From positions 144,722,051-144,786,050 of the forward strand of contig OX578133.1 of NCBI GenBank assembly GCA_951213105.1: 64,000 nt of DNA, in the 5' to 3' direction. The notes under the pieces are model-generated. The model did not search any database. It worked only from the letters and a program-made list of their open reading frames with translations, and was not told the origin of the DNA. This document shows positions 33,994 through 47,410 of the stretch, in pieces. Numbering within the stretch: position 1 is the stretch's first letter; the number at the start of each line of letters is the position of its first letter. Source of the stretch: Amaurobius ferox (Eukaryota > Arthropoda > Arachnida > Araneae > Amaurobiidae). Position numbers and translations under genes: made by a program.

Positions 33994-35972
33994 CTTGAAT
34001 GCTACATTTCAATTTAGAATTGTGTAAGAAGTCAAAATATTTTGTAATATTTGCAATTTTCTATTATAAAATATAATGGAAATTGGGTATATCATCTTAT
34101 TTTATCCTCTTTATATGATTCTAAATTAAAATTTAGCATTCAAGTGATTCCTCGATCTTTTTTTTTAATTTTCCATGTTAAGTTAAGTTTAAATAAGTCA
34201 ATAAAGGTCCCCATTATGTGTCCTGGCTGGCTCAGTGGTTACGTTGTCTGTATAGAATTCCGGAGGCTGTGAGTTCGAGTCTATCCTCTCTCGTTGAGAA
34301 TAGCGATTTCCGTCGTTTTGGTTTCTATGCTTTTACTGATCAGTCTCTCCTTTAAGTTTAAATAGATTAATTAGAATCTTCTGTTTGTGAGCTACCTGGC
34401 CTAGTGCTCATGTTGTTCTTGTCCAGCTGCATAGACTGTGGGTTCGAGCCCATTGCTTCGTTTTCGTATCTGTTCTTTTTCTGATTGGTCTCTCCGTTAA
34501 GTTTAAATAGATTAATTTGGAGTTACTTTTCGTTAGCTGGCTGGCTTAGTGGTCATGTTGCATGTCTTCAATTTCAGCTGCAGTTGGTTCGAGCCCGTCC
34601 ACCCGCAATGAGACGTTTGTGGTTTTCTGGATTTTGCATTAATAAAATTTATTTATTGCAGTTACTCGACCGGAAGTGACGTGCCGGAAGTGACGTCACT
34701 TTTTGTTCACCTATGAAAGAGTGAAGAAAAAAGATGTGTTGAATTAAAAAATACATGATATTTTATGACTTCGTTGACGGAGTCACGTGGGGCAAAACAA
34801 GCCCTGCACGAACTTTAGACGAGGAAGGGTGGAAGCGCGACACCGAAGCCAGCAGGCCCGAAGAGAAACCCCACCAGCAACGGTGAAGCTCAACCACCGC
34901 TCGTCCTCCATCTCGTGCAGATAATTTAGTAAGAAATAAGAAAGTTAAGAGAGGAAAGACAAAGACGAGAAAATCTAATCCCCTGCCGCAAAGCCCTACA
35001 CTATAACACCACAATCGTATTTTTTTATTTCCCAAGTGGGAAACGAACTCCGAACCTACACCCCCGCAACTGGACGCCCCAAGCCTCTCGGCCAAGAGGG
35101 CGACGACCAACTCTTCGATTTTGGAGTATTTAAGTTTAACATTTTAACATGTCTTCTTAAATAAAACTGAAGAAACACGGCTAAAATTGCCGGGGATAGA
35201 ACCCTGGACAAAACTTTTGCTTTACGCAATTACCGCAGCACTTTACCGCTGCGCTACGAACGGCGTTGCAAGACTATTTTATTTTAACTATCTAAATTTT
35301 TCATTGGAATGGCGATCAGAATAAATCTGAACAGAAAACCCTCAAAAGCTATTATCTGACAGCATTGCTTATTAAAAATTGTAATCGAAATATGCACCGC
35401 GTTTGTCTTGCGGACAGAACTCACTATCTACAGGTCTGCGCGTTCGCTGTCGAACACTTGACCGTTTAAACCACGAGTTAAACGGAAATTGCGAACTATT
35501 TAGGTTTTCATTGTTAAAAAATAAAAAAAAGAGCCAGGAACCCCTTGAATGCCATATTTAAGTTTTAAAATATATAAAAAGTATAGAAGCAGATGTTATA
35601 TTCAATTTCCTTAAATTTTGAATAGATTAATAAGGGATTAATAAGAGATTGAAAAGTTTGAATAGATTAATAAGGGATTAATAAGAGATTAAAAAGTTTG
35701 AATAGATTAATAAGGGTCTCTCTCACGTGAACTGGATGGTGAAGTGGTCATATTGTCTGTTCCAATTTCAGAAACTAGGGTTCGAATCCGTCCACTCGCA
35801 GTGATTATAGCTATTCGACTCGATTCGTTTTGGTTTCTGTACTTTTACTGATCAACTTATTTAAACGGACATGTTAAAATGTTAGTTCGGGTTCAAATCA
35901 GAAGATAATCGAGCATTTTCCGTGCGGATATTGCTCATCATTAATAAAGGGAAAAAAATGATCCAGGAAATC
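33994..35972. repeat. Array unit 3 (1979 bp)
   Basis: ETS/CRE site at 34684-34699 with the upstream duplicate, M2 deletion present (~35451-35462), three VNTR copies (~35620-35715), and a 4-nt deletion in the palindrome (GTGTAAGAAG at ~34021). Confidence 0.85.
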
Positions 35973-37903
35973 CTTGAATGCTACATTTCAATTTAGAATT
36001 GTGTATGTAAGAAGTCAAAATATTTTGTAATATTTGCAATTTTCTATTATAAAATATAATGGAAATTGGGTATATCATCTTATTTTATCCTCTTTATATG
36101 ATTCTAAATTAAAATTTAGCATTCAAGTGATTCCTCGAACTTTTTTTTTTATTTTCCATGTTAAGTTAAATTTAAATAAGTCAATAAAGGTTCCCATTAT
36201 GTGTCCTGGCTGGCTCAGTGGTTACGTTGTCTGTATAGAATTCCGGAGGCTGTGAGTTCGAGTCTATCCCCTCTCGTTGAGAATAGCGATTTCTGTCGTT
36301 TTGGTTTCTATGCTTTACTGATCAGTCTCTCCTTTAAGTTTAAATAGATTAATTAGAATCTTCTGTTTGTGAGCTACCTGGCCTAGTGCTCATGTTGTTC
36401 TTGTCCGGCTGCATAGACTGTGGGTTCGAGCCCATTGCTTCGTTTTCGTATCTGTTCTTTTTCTGATTGGTCTCTCCGTTAAGTTTAAATAGATTAATTT
36501 GGAGTTGCACTTCGTTAGCTGGCTGGCTTAGTGGTCATGTTGCATGTTTTCAATTTCAGCTGCAGTTGGTTCGAGCCCGTCCACCCGCAATGAGACGTTT
36601 GCGGTTTTCTGGATTTTGCATTAATAAAATTTATTTATTGCTGTTACTCAACCGGAAGTGACGTCACTTTTTGTTCACCTACGAAAGAGTGAAGAAAAGA
36701 GATGTCTTGAAATAAAAAATACATGATATTTTATGACTTCGTTGACGGAGTCACGTGGGGCAAAACAAGCCCTGCACGAACTTTAGACGAGGAAGGGTGG
36801 AAGCGCGACACCGAAGCCAGCAGGCCCGAAGAGAAACCCCACCAGCAACGGTGAAGCTCAACCACCGCTCGTCCTCCATCTCGTGCAGATAATTTAGTAA
36901 GAAATAAGAAAGTTAAGAGAGGAAAGACAAAGACGAGAAAATCTAATCCCCTGCCGCAAAGCCCTACACTATAACACCACAATCGTATTTTTTTATTTCC
37001 CAAGTGGGAAACGAACTCCGAACCTACACCCCCGCAACTTGACGCCTCAAGCCTCTCGGCCAAGAGGGCGACGACCAACTCTTCGATTTTGGAGTATTTA
37101 AGTTTAACATTTTAACATGTCTTCTTAAATAAAACTGAAGAAACACGGCTAAAATTGCCGGGGATAGAACCCTGGACAAAACTTTTGCTTTACGCAATTA
37201 CCGCAGCACTTTACCGCTGCGCTACGAACGGCGTTGCAAGACTATTTTATTTTAACTATCTAAATTTTTCATTGGAATGGCGATCAGAATAAATCTGAAC
37301 AGAAAACCCTCAAAAGCTGTTATCCTGACAGCATTGCTTATTAAAAATTGTAATCGTAATATGCACCGCGTTTGTCTTGAGGACAGAACTCACTATCTAC
37401 AGGTCTGCGCGTTCGCTGTCGAACACTTGACCGTTTAAACCACGAGTTAAACGGAAATTGCGAACTATTTAGGTTTTCATTGTTAAAAAATAAAAAAAAA
37501 AGAGCCAGGAACCCCTTGAATGCCATATTTTAGTTTAAAAATATATAAAAAGTATAGAAGCAGATGTTATATTCAAATTCCTTAAATTTTGAATAGATTA
37601 ATAAGGGATTAACAAGATATTAAAAAGTTTGAATAGATTAATAAGGGTCTCTCTCACGTGAACTGGATGGTGAAGTGGTCATATTGTCTGTTCCAATTTC
37701 AGAAACTAGGGTTCGAATCCGTCCACTCGCAGTGATTATAGCTATTCGACTCGATTCGTTTTGGTTTCTGTACTTTTACTGATCAACTTATTTAAACGGA
37801 CATGTTAAAAGGTTAGTTCGGGTTCAAATCAGAAGATAATCGAGCATTTTCCGTGCGGATATTGCTCATCATTAATAAAGGAATAAAAATGATCCAAGAA
37901 ATC
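35973..37903. repeat. Array unit 4 (1931 bp)
   Basis: Single ETS/CRE site (36652-36667), M2 deletion (~37421-37432), two VNTR copies. It shares with unit 5 the variants CAACCGG before the ETS site and AGATGTCTTGAAATAAAA after it, so units 4 and 5 are sister copies. Confidence 0.85.
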
Positions 37904-39874
37904 CTTGAATGCTACATTTCAATTTAGAATTGTGTATGTAAGAAGTCAAAATATTTTGTAATATTTGCAATTTTCTATTATAAAATATAATGGAAATTGG
38001 GTATATCATCTTATTTTATCCTCTTTATATGATTCTAAATTAAAATTTAGCATTCAAGTGATTCCTCGATCTTTTTTTTTTATTTTCCATGTTAAGTTAA
38101 GTTTAAATAAGTCAATAAAGGTTCCCATTATGTGCCCTGGCTGGCTCAGTGGTTACGTTGTCTGTATAGAATTCCGGAGGCTGTGAGTTCGAGTCTATCC
38201 CCTCTCGTTGAGAATAGCGATTTCTGTCGTTTTGGTTTCTATGCTTTTACTGATCAGTCTCTCCTTTAAGTTTAAATAGATTAATTAGAATCTTCTGTTT
38301 GTGAGCTACCTGGCCTAGTGCTCATGTTGTTCTTGTCCGGCTGCATAGACTGTGGGTTCGAGCCCATTGCTTCGTTTTCGTATCTGTTCTTTTTCTGATT
38401 GGTCTCTCCGTTAAGTTTAAATAGATTAATTTGGAGTTATACTTCGTTAGCTGGCTGGCTTAGTGGTCATGTTGCATGTTTTCAATTTCAGCTGCAGTTG
38501 GTTCGAGCCCGTCCACCCGCAATGAGACGTTTGCGGTTTTCTGGATTTTGCATTAATAAAATTTATTTATTGCTGTTACTCAACCGGAAGTGACGTCACT
38601 TTTTGTTCACCTACGAAAGAGTGAAGAAAAGAGATGTCTTGAAATAAAAAATACATGATATTTTATGACTTCGTTGACGGAGTCACGTGGGGCAAAACAA
38701 GCACTGCACGAACTTTAGACGAGGAAGGGTGGAAGCGCGACACCGAAGCCAGCAGGCCCGAAGAGAAACCCCACCAGCAACGGTGAAGCTCAACCACCGC
38801 TCGTCCTCCATCTCGTGCAGATAATTTAGTAAGAAATAAGAAAGTTAAGAGAGGAAAGACAAAGACGAGAAAATATAATCCCCTGCCGCAAAGCCCTACA
38901 CTATAACACCACAATCGTATTTTTTTATTTCCCAAGTGGGAAACGAACTCCGAACCTACACCCCCGCAACTTGACGCCCCAAGCCTCTCGGCCAAGAGGG
39001 CGACGACCAACTCTTCGATTTTGGAGTATTTAAGTTTAACATTTTAACATGTCTTCTTAAATAAAACTGAAGAAACACGGCTAAAATTGCCGGGGATAGA
39101 ACCCTGGACAAAACTTTTGCTTTACACAATTACCGCAGCACTTTACCGCTGCGCTACGAACGGCGTTGCGAGACTATTTTATTTTAACTATCTAAATTTT
39201 TCATTGGAATGGCGATCAGAATAAATCTGAACAGAAAACACTCAAAAGCTATTATCCTGACAGCATTGCTTATTAAAAATTGTAATCGAAATATGCACCG
39301 CGTTTGTCTTGAGGACAGAACTCACTATCTACACGTCTGCGCGTTCGCTGTCGAACACTTGACCGTTTAAACCACGAGTTAAACGGAAATTGCGAACTAT
39401 TTAGGTTTTCATTGTTAAAAAATAAAAAAAAAGAGCCAGGAACCCCTTGAATGCCATATTTTAGTTTAAAAATATATAAAAAGTATAGAAGCAGATGTTA
39501 TATTCAATTTCCTTAAATTTTGAATAGATTAATAAGGGATTAATAAGAGATTAAAAAGTTTGAATAGATTAATAAGGGATTAATAAGAGATTAAAAAGTT
39601 TGAATAGATTAATAAGGGTCTCTCTCACGTGAACTGGATGGTGAAGTGGTCATATTGTCTGTTCCAATTTCAGAAACTAGGGTTCGAATCCGTCCACTCG
39701 CAGTGATTATAGCTATTCGACTCGATTCGTTTTGGTTTCTGTACTTTTACTGATCAACTTATTTAAACGGACATGTTAAAATGTTAGTTCGAGTTCAAAT
39801 CAGAAGATAATCGAGCATTTTCCGTGCGGATATTTCTCATCATTAATAAAGGAAAAAAAATGATCCAGGAAATC
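37904..39874. repeat. Array unit 5 (1971 bp)
   Basis: Sister of unit 4 by shared variants. Single ETS/CRE site at 38584-38599, M2 deletion at ~39354-39364, three VNTR copies (~39525-39620). Confidence 0.85.
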
Positions 39875-41868
39875 CTTGAATGCTACATTTCAATTTAGAA
39901 TTGTGTATGTAAGAAGTCAAAATATTTTGTAATATTTGCAATTTTCTATAATAAAATATAATGGAAATTGGGTATATCATCTTATTTTATCCTCTTTATA
40001 TGATTCTAAATTAAAATTTAGCATTCAAGTGATTCCTCGATCTTTTTTTTTATTTTCCATGTTAAGTTAAGTTTAAATAAGTCAATAAAGGTTCCCATTA
40101 TGTGTCCTGGCTGGCTCAGTGGTTACGTTGTCTGTATAGAATTCCGGAGGCTGTGAGTTCGAGTCTATCCCCTCTCGTTGAGAATAGCGATTTCCGTCGT
40201 TTTGGTTTCTATGCTTTTACTGATCAGTCTCTCCTTTAAGTTTAAATAGATTAATTAGAATCTTCTGTTTGTGAGCTACCTGGCCTAGTGCTCATGTTGT
40301 TCTTGTCCGGCTGCATAGACTGTGGGTTCGAGCCCATTGCTTCGTTTTCGTATCTGTTCTTTTTCTGATTGGTCTCTCCGTTAAGTTTAAATAGATTAAT
40401 TTGGAGTTACTTTTCGTTAGCTGGCTGGCTTAGTGGTCATGTTGCATGTTTTCAATTTCAGCTGCAGTTGGTTCGAGCCCGTCCACCCGCAATGAGACGT
40501 TTGTGGTTTTCTGGATTTTGCATTAATAAAATTTATTTATTGCAGTTACTCGACCGGAGATGACGTGCCGGAAGTGACGTCACTTTTTGTTCACTTATGA
40601 AAGAGTGAAGAAAAGAGATGTGTTGAATTAAAAAATACATGATATTTTATGACTTCGTTGACGGAGTCACGTGGGGCAAAACAAGCCCTGCACGAACTTT
40701 AGACGAGGAAGGGTGGAAGCGCGACACCGAAGCCAGCAGGCCCGAAGAGAAACCCCACCAGCAACGGTGAAGCTCAACCACCGCTCGTCCTCCATCTCGT
40801 GCAGATAATTTAGTAAGAAATAAGAAAGTTAAGAGAGGAAAGACAAAGACGAGAAAATCTAATCCCCTGCCGCAAAGCCCTACACTATAACACCACAATC
40901 GTATTTTTTTATTTTCCAAGTGGGAAACGAACTCCGAACCTACACCCCCGCAACTCGACGCCCCAAGCCTCTCGGCCAAGAGGGTGACGACATAACTCTT
41001 CGATTTTGGAGTATTTAAGTTTAACATTTTAACATGTCTTCTTAAATAAAACTGAAGAAACACGGCTAAAATTGCCGGGGATAGAACCCTGGACAAAACA
41101 TTTGCTTTACGCAATTACCGCAGCACTTTACCGCTGTGCTACGAACGGCGTTGCAAGACTGTTTTATTTTAACTATCTAAATTTTTCATTGGAATGGCGA
41201 TCGGAATAAATCTGAACAGAAAACCCTCAAAAGCTATTATCCGGACAGCATTGCTTATTTAAAATTGTAATCGAAATATGCACCGCGTTTGTCTTGAGGA
41301 CAGAACTCACTATCTACAGGTCTGCGCGTTCGCTGTCGAACACTTTAACCACTAGACCGTTTAAACCACGAGTTAAACGGAAATTGCGAACTATTTAGGT
41401 TTTCATTGTTAAAAAATAAAAAAAAAGAGCCAGGAACCCCTTGAATGCCATATTTTAGTTTAAAAATATATAAAAAGTATAGAAGCAGATGTTATATTCA
41501 ATTTCCTTAAATTTTGAATAGATTAATAAGGGATTAATAAGAGATTAAAAAGTTTGAATAGATTAATAAGGGATTAATAAGAGATTAAAAAGTTTGAATA
41601 GATTAATAAGGGTCTCTCTCACGTGAACTGGATGGTGAAGTGGTCATATTGTCTGTTCCAATTTCAGAAACTAGGGTTCGAATCCGTCCACTCGCAGTGA
41701 TTATAGCTATTCGACTCGATTCGTTTTGGTTTCTGTACTTTTACTGATCAACTTATTTAAACGGACATGTTAAAATGTTAGTTCGAGTTCAAATCAGAAG
41801 ATAATCGAGCATTTTCCGTGCGGATATTGCTCATCATTAATAAAGGAAAAAAAATGATTCAGGAAATC
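39875..41868. repeat. Array unit 6 (1994 bp)
   Basis: The longest unit: intact M2, three VNTR copies (~41515-41612), and an ETS duplicate in altered form (CCGGAGATGACGTG) before 40568. The - frame of module S is extended to 155 codons (40647-41114) by an indel at ~40990 (GACGACATAACTC). Confidence 0.85.
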
Positions 41869-43821
41869 CTTGAATGCTACATTTCAATTTAGAATTGTGT
41901 ATGTAAGAAGTCAAAATATTTTGTAATATTTGCAATTTTCTATAATAAAATATAATGGAAATTGGGTATATCATCTTATTTTATCCTCTTTTTATGATTC
42001 TAAATTAAAATTTAGCATTCAAGTGATTCCTCGATCTTTTTTTTTATTTTCCATGTTAAGTTAAGTTTAAATAAGTCAATAAAGGTTCCCATTATGTGTC
42101 CTGGCTGGCTCAGTGGTTACGTTGTCTGTATAGAATTCCGGAGGCTGTGAGTTCGAGTCTATCCCCTCTCGTTGAGAATAGCGATTTCCGTCGTTTTGGT
42201 TTCTATGCTTTTACTGATCAGTCTCTCCTTTAAGTTTAAATAGATTAATTAGAATCTTCTGTTTGTGAGCTACCTGGCCTAGTGCTCATGTTGTTCTTGT
42301 CCGGCTGCATAGACTGTGGGTTCGAGCCCATTGCTTCGTTTTCGTATCTGTTCTTTTTCTGATTGGTCTCTCCGTTAAGTTTAAATAGATTAATTTGGAG
42401 TTACTTTTCGTTAGCTGGCTGGCTTAGTGGTCATGTTGCATGTTTTCAATTTCAGCTGCAGTTGGTTCGAGCCCGTCCACCCGCAATGAGACGTTTGTGG
42501 TTTTCTGGATTTTGCATTAATAAAATTTATTTATTGCAGTTACTCGACCGGAGATGACGTGCCGGAAGTGACGTCACTTTTTGTTCACTTATGAAAGAGT
42601 GAAGAAAAGAGATGTGTTGAATTAAAAAATACATGATATTTTATGACTTCGTTGACGGAGTCACGTGGGGCAAAACAAGCCCTGCACGAACTTTAGACGA
42701 GGAAGGGTGGAAGCGCGACACCGAAGCCAGCAGGCCCGAAGAGAAACCCCACCAGCAACGGTGAAGCTCAACCACCGCTCGTCCTCCATCTCGTGCAGAT
42801 AATTTAGTAAGAAATAAGAAAGTTAAGAGAGGAAAGACAAAGACGAGTAAATCTAATCCCCTGTCGCAAAGCCCTACACTATAACACCGCAATCGTATTT
42901 TTTTATTTCCCAAGTGGGAAACGAACTCCGAACCTACACCCCCGCAACTTGACGCCCCAAGCCTCTCGGCCAAGAGGGCGACGACCAACTCTTCGATTTT
43001 GGAGTATTTAAGTTTAACATTTTAACATGTCTTCTTAAATAAAACTGAAGAAACACGGCTAAAATTGCCGGGGATAGAACCCTGGACAAAACTTTTGCTT
43101 TACGCAATTACCGCAGCACTTTACCGCTGCGCTACGAACGGCGTTGCAAGACTATTTTATTTTAACTATCTAAATTTTTCATTGGAATGGCGTTCAGAAT
43201 AAATCTGAACAGAAAACCCTCAAAAGCTATTATCCTGACAGCATTGCTTATTAAAAATTGTAATCGAAATATGCACCGCGTTTGTCTTGAGGACAGAACT
43301 CTTTATCTACAGGACTGCGCGTTCGCTGTGGAACACTTTAACCACTAGACCGTTTAAACTACGAGTTAAACGGAAATTGCGAACTATTTAGGTTTTCATT
43401 GTTAAAAAATAAAAAAAAAGAGCCAGGAACCCCTTGAATGCCATATTTTAGTTTAAAAATATATAAAAAGTATAGAAGCAGATGTTATATTCAATTTCCT
43501 TAAATTTTGAATAGAGTAATAAGGGATTAATAAGAGATTAAAAAGTTTGAATAGATTAATAAGGGTCTCTCTCACGTGAACTGGATGGTGAAGTGGTCAT
43601 ATTGTCTGTTCCAATTTCAGAAACTAGGGTTCGAATCCGTCCACTCGCAGTGATTATAGCTATTCGACTCGATTCGTTTTGGTTTCTGTACTTTTACTGA
43701 TCAACTTATTTAAACGGACATGTTAAAATGTTAGTTCGGGTTCAAATCAGAAGATAATCGAGCATTTTCCGTGCGGATATTGCTCATCATTAATAAAGGG
43801 GAAAAAATGATCCAGGAAATC
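41869..43821. repeat. Array unit 7 (1953 bp)
   Basis: Shares the altered ETS duplicate CCGGAGATGACGTG with unit 6 (site at 42562-42577), so units 6 and 7 are sisters. Intact M2 (~43330-43350) and two VNTR copies. Confidence 0.85.
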
Positions 43822-45775
43822 CTTGAATGCTACATTTCAATTTAGAATTGTGTATGTAAGAAGTCAAAATATCTTGTAATATTTGCAATTTTCTATAATA
43901 AAATATAATGGAAATTGGGTATATCATCTTATTTTATCCTCTTTATATGATTCTAAATTAAAATTTAGCATTCAAGTGATTCCTCGATCTTTTTTTCTTA
44001 TTTTCCATGTTAAGTTAAGTTTAAATAAGTCAATAAAGGTTCCCATTATGTGTCCTGGCTGGCTCAGTGGTTACGTTGTCTGTATAGAATTCCGGAGGCT
44101 GTGAGTTCGAGTCTATCCCCTCTCGTTGAGAATAGCGATTTCCGTCGTTTTGGTTTCTATGCTTTTACTGATCAGTCTCTCCTTTAAGTTTAAATAGATT
44201 AATTAGAATCTTCTGTTTGTGAGCTACCTGGCCTAGTGCTCATGTTGTTCTTGTCCGGCTGCATAGACTGTGGGTTCGAGCCCATTGCTTCGTTTTCGTA
44301 TCTGTTCTTTTTGTGATTGGTCTCTCCGTTAAGTTTAAATAGATTAATTTGGAGTTACTTTTCGTTAGCTGGCTGGCTTAGTGGTCATATTGCATGTTTT
44401 CAATTTCAGCTGCAGTTGGTTCGAGCCCGTCCACCCGCAATGAGAAGTTTGTGGTTTTCTGGATTTTGCATTAATAAAATTTATTTATTGCTGTTACTCG
44501 ACCGGAAGTGACGTGCCGGAAGTGACGTCACTTTTTGTTCACCTATGAAAGAGTGAAGAAAAGAGATGTGTTGAATTAAAAAATACATGATATTTTATGA
44601 CTTCGTTGACGGAGTCACGTGGGGCAAAACAAGCCCTGCACGAACTTTAGACGAGGAAGGGTGGAAGCGCGACACCGAAGCCAGCAGGCCCGAAGAGAAA
44701 CCCCACCAGCAACGGTGAAGCTCAACCACCGCTCGTCCTCCATCTCGTGCAGATAATTTAGTAAGAAATAAGAAAGTTAAGAGAGGAAAGACAAAGACGA
44801 GAAAATCTAATCCCCTGTCGCAAAGCCCTACACTATAACACCACAATCGTATTTTTTTATTTCCCAAGTGGGAAACGAACTCCGAACCTACACCCCCGCA
44901 ACTCGACGCCCCAAGCCTCTCGGCCAAGAGGGTGACGACCAACTCTTCGATTTTGGAGTATTTAAGTTTAACATTTTAACATGTCTTCTTAAATAAAACT
45001 GAAGAAACACGGCTAAAATTGCCGGGGATAGAACCCTGGACAAAACATTTGCTTTACGCAATTACCGCAGCACTTTACCGCTGTGCTACGAACGGCGTTG
45101 CAAGACTGTTTTATTTTAACTATCTAAATTTTTCATTGGAATGGCGATCGGAATAAATCTGAACAGAAAACCCTCAAAAGCTATTATCCTGACAGCATTG
45201 CTTATTTAAAATTGTAATCGAAATATGCACCGCGTTTGTCTTGAGGACAGAACTCACTAGCTACAGGTCTGCGCGTTCGCTGTCGAACACTTTAACCACT
45301 AGACCGTTTAAACCACGAGTTAAACGGAAATTGCGAACTATTTAGGTTTTCATTGTTAAAAAATAAAAAAAAAGAGCCAGGAACCCCTTGAATGCCATAT
45401 TTTAGTTTACAAATATATAAAAAGTATAGAAGCAGATGTTATATTCAATTTCCTTAAATTTTGAATAGATTGATAAGGGATTAATAAGAGATTAAAAAGT
45501 TTGAATAGATTAATAAGGGTCTCTCTCACGTGAACTGGATGGTGAAGTGGTCATATTGTCTGTTTAAATTTCAGAAACTAGTTTTCGAATCCGTCCACTC
45601 GCAGTGATTATAGCTATTCGACTCGATTCGTTTTGGTTTCTGTACTTTTACTGATCAACTTATTTAAACGGACATGTTAAAATGTTAGTTCGGGTTCAAA
45701 TCAGAAGATAATCGAGCATTTTCCGTGCGGATATTGCTCATCATTAATAAAGGAAAAAAAATGATCCAGGAAATC
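43822..45775. repeat. Array unit 8 (1954 bp)
   Basis: Same composition as unit 1: duplicated ETS site (44516-44531), intact M2, two VNTR copies. It shares GGGTGACGAC (module S) and CAAAACATTTGC with unit 6. Confidence 0.85.
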
Positions 45776-47410
45776 CTTGAATGCTACATTTCAATTTAGA
45801 ATTGTGTATGTAAGAAGTCAAAATATTTTGTAATATTTGCAATTTTTTATTATAAAATATAATGGAAATTGGGTATATCATCCTATTTTATCCTCTTTAT
45901 ATGATTCTAAATTGAAATTTAGCATTCAAATGATTCCTCGATCTTTTTTTTTTATTTTCCATATTAAGTTAAGTTTAAATAAGTCAATAAAGGTTCCCAT
46001 TATGTGTCCTGGCTGGCTCAGTGGTTACGTTGTCTGTATAGAATTCCGGAGGCTGTGAGTTCGAGTCTATCCCCTCTCGTTGAGAATAGCGATTTCCGTC
46101 GTTTTGGTTTCTATGCTTTTACTGATCAGTCTCTCTTTTAAGTTTAAATAGATTAATTAAAATCTTCTGTTTGTGAGCTGCCTGGCCTAGTGCTCATGTT
46201 GTTCTTGTCCGACTGCATAGAGTTTGGGTTCGAACCCATTGCTTCGTTTTCGTATCTGTTCTTTTTCTGATTGGTCTCTCCGTTAAGTTTAAATAGATTA
46301 ATTTGGAGTCACTTTACGTGAGCTGGCTGGCTTAGTGGTCATGTTGCATATTTTCAATTTCAGCTGCTGTTGGTTCGAGCCCGTCCACCCGCAATGAGAC
46401 GCTTGTGGTTTTCTGGATTTTGCATTAATAAAATTTATTTATTGCTGTTACTCGACCGGAAGTGACGTCGCAGGAAATGGCGTGCCGGAAGTGACGTCAC
46501 TTTTTGTTCACCTATGGATGAGTGAAGAAAAGAGATGTGTTGAATTAAAAAATACATAACATTTTATGACTTCGTTGACGGAGTCACGTGGGGCAAAACA
46601 AGCCCTGCGCGAACTTTAGACGAGGAAGGGGGGGAGCGCGACACCGAAGCCAGCAGGCCCGAAGAGAAACCCCACCAGCAACGGTGAAGCTCAACCACCG
46701 CTCGTCCTTCATCTCGTGCAGATAATTTAGTAAGAAATAAGAAAGTTAAGACAAAGACGTAAATCGAGAAAATCCAATCCCCTGCCGCAAAGCGCTACAC
46801 TTCAACACCACAATCGTATTATTTTTTTTTACCCAAGTGGGAGACGAACTCCGAACCTACACCCCCGCAACTCGACGCCCCAAGCCTCTCGGCCAAGAGG
46901 GCGACGACCAAATCTTCTATTTTGGCGTATTTAATTTTAACATTTTAACATGTCTTCTTAAATAAAACTGAAGAAACGCGGCTAAAATTGTCGGGGATAG
47001 AACCCTGGACAAAACTTTTGCTTTACGCTATTACCGTGGCACTTAACCGCTGTGCTACGAAAGACGTTGCAAGTTTGTTTTATTTTAACTATCTAAAGTT
47101 TCATTGGAATGACGATCGGAATAAATCTGAGCAGAACCCTAGAAAGCTATTATCCTGACAGCTTTGCTTATTTAATATTGTAATCGAAATATGCACCGCG
47201 TTTGAGTTGCGGACAGAACTCACTACCTACAGGTCTGCGCGTTTGCTTTAGAACACTTTAACCACTAGACCGTTTAAACCACGAGTTAAACGGAAATTGC
47301 GAACTATTTAGGTTTTCATTGTTAAAAAACATATTGTTAAAATGCCATATTGTAGTTTAAAAATATATAAAAAGTATAAAGGCAGATGTTATATTCAATT
47401 TCCTTAAATT
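45776..47410. repeat. Array unit 9, diverged and truncated
   Basis: Palindrome, T2-T4, ETS/CRE site (46485-46500, with two degenerate upstream copies), S, M1 and M2 are all present but carry many more substitutions than units 1-8, and the 115-codon frame is closed. After M2 the unit loses register. Greater divergence at the edge is typical of tandem arrays kept similar by unequal exchange. Confidence 0.8.

Larger units (their letters stand above)
30111..47410. repeat. Tandem array of nine ~1.95-kb units made of tRNA-like modules
   Basis: Unit starts (CTTGAATGCTACATTTCAAT) are at 30111, 32065, 33994, 35973, 37904, 39875, 41869, 43822 and 45776, so unit lengths are 1954, 1929, 1979, 1931, 1971, 1994, 1953 and 1954 bp, with a diverged partial ninth. 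Order inside each: palindrome P, T2, T3, T4 (tRNA-like, +), ETS/CRE site, S (tRNA-like head plus body, -), M1 and M2 (tRNA-like, -), VNTR, T1 (tRNA-like, +). The + modules are separated by a common spacer like AAGTTTAAATAGATTAAT, so they are themselves ancient repeats (a higher-order satellite). A-box and B-box motifs are the internal promoter of RNA polymerase III; actual transcription is unknown. Confidence 0.85.

Noticed and set aside
28191..47410. CRISPR array
   Set aside because: Units are ~1.95 kb with no short repeat-spacer pattern, and the window is eukaryotic in character.
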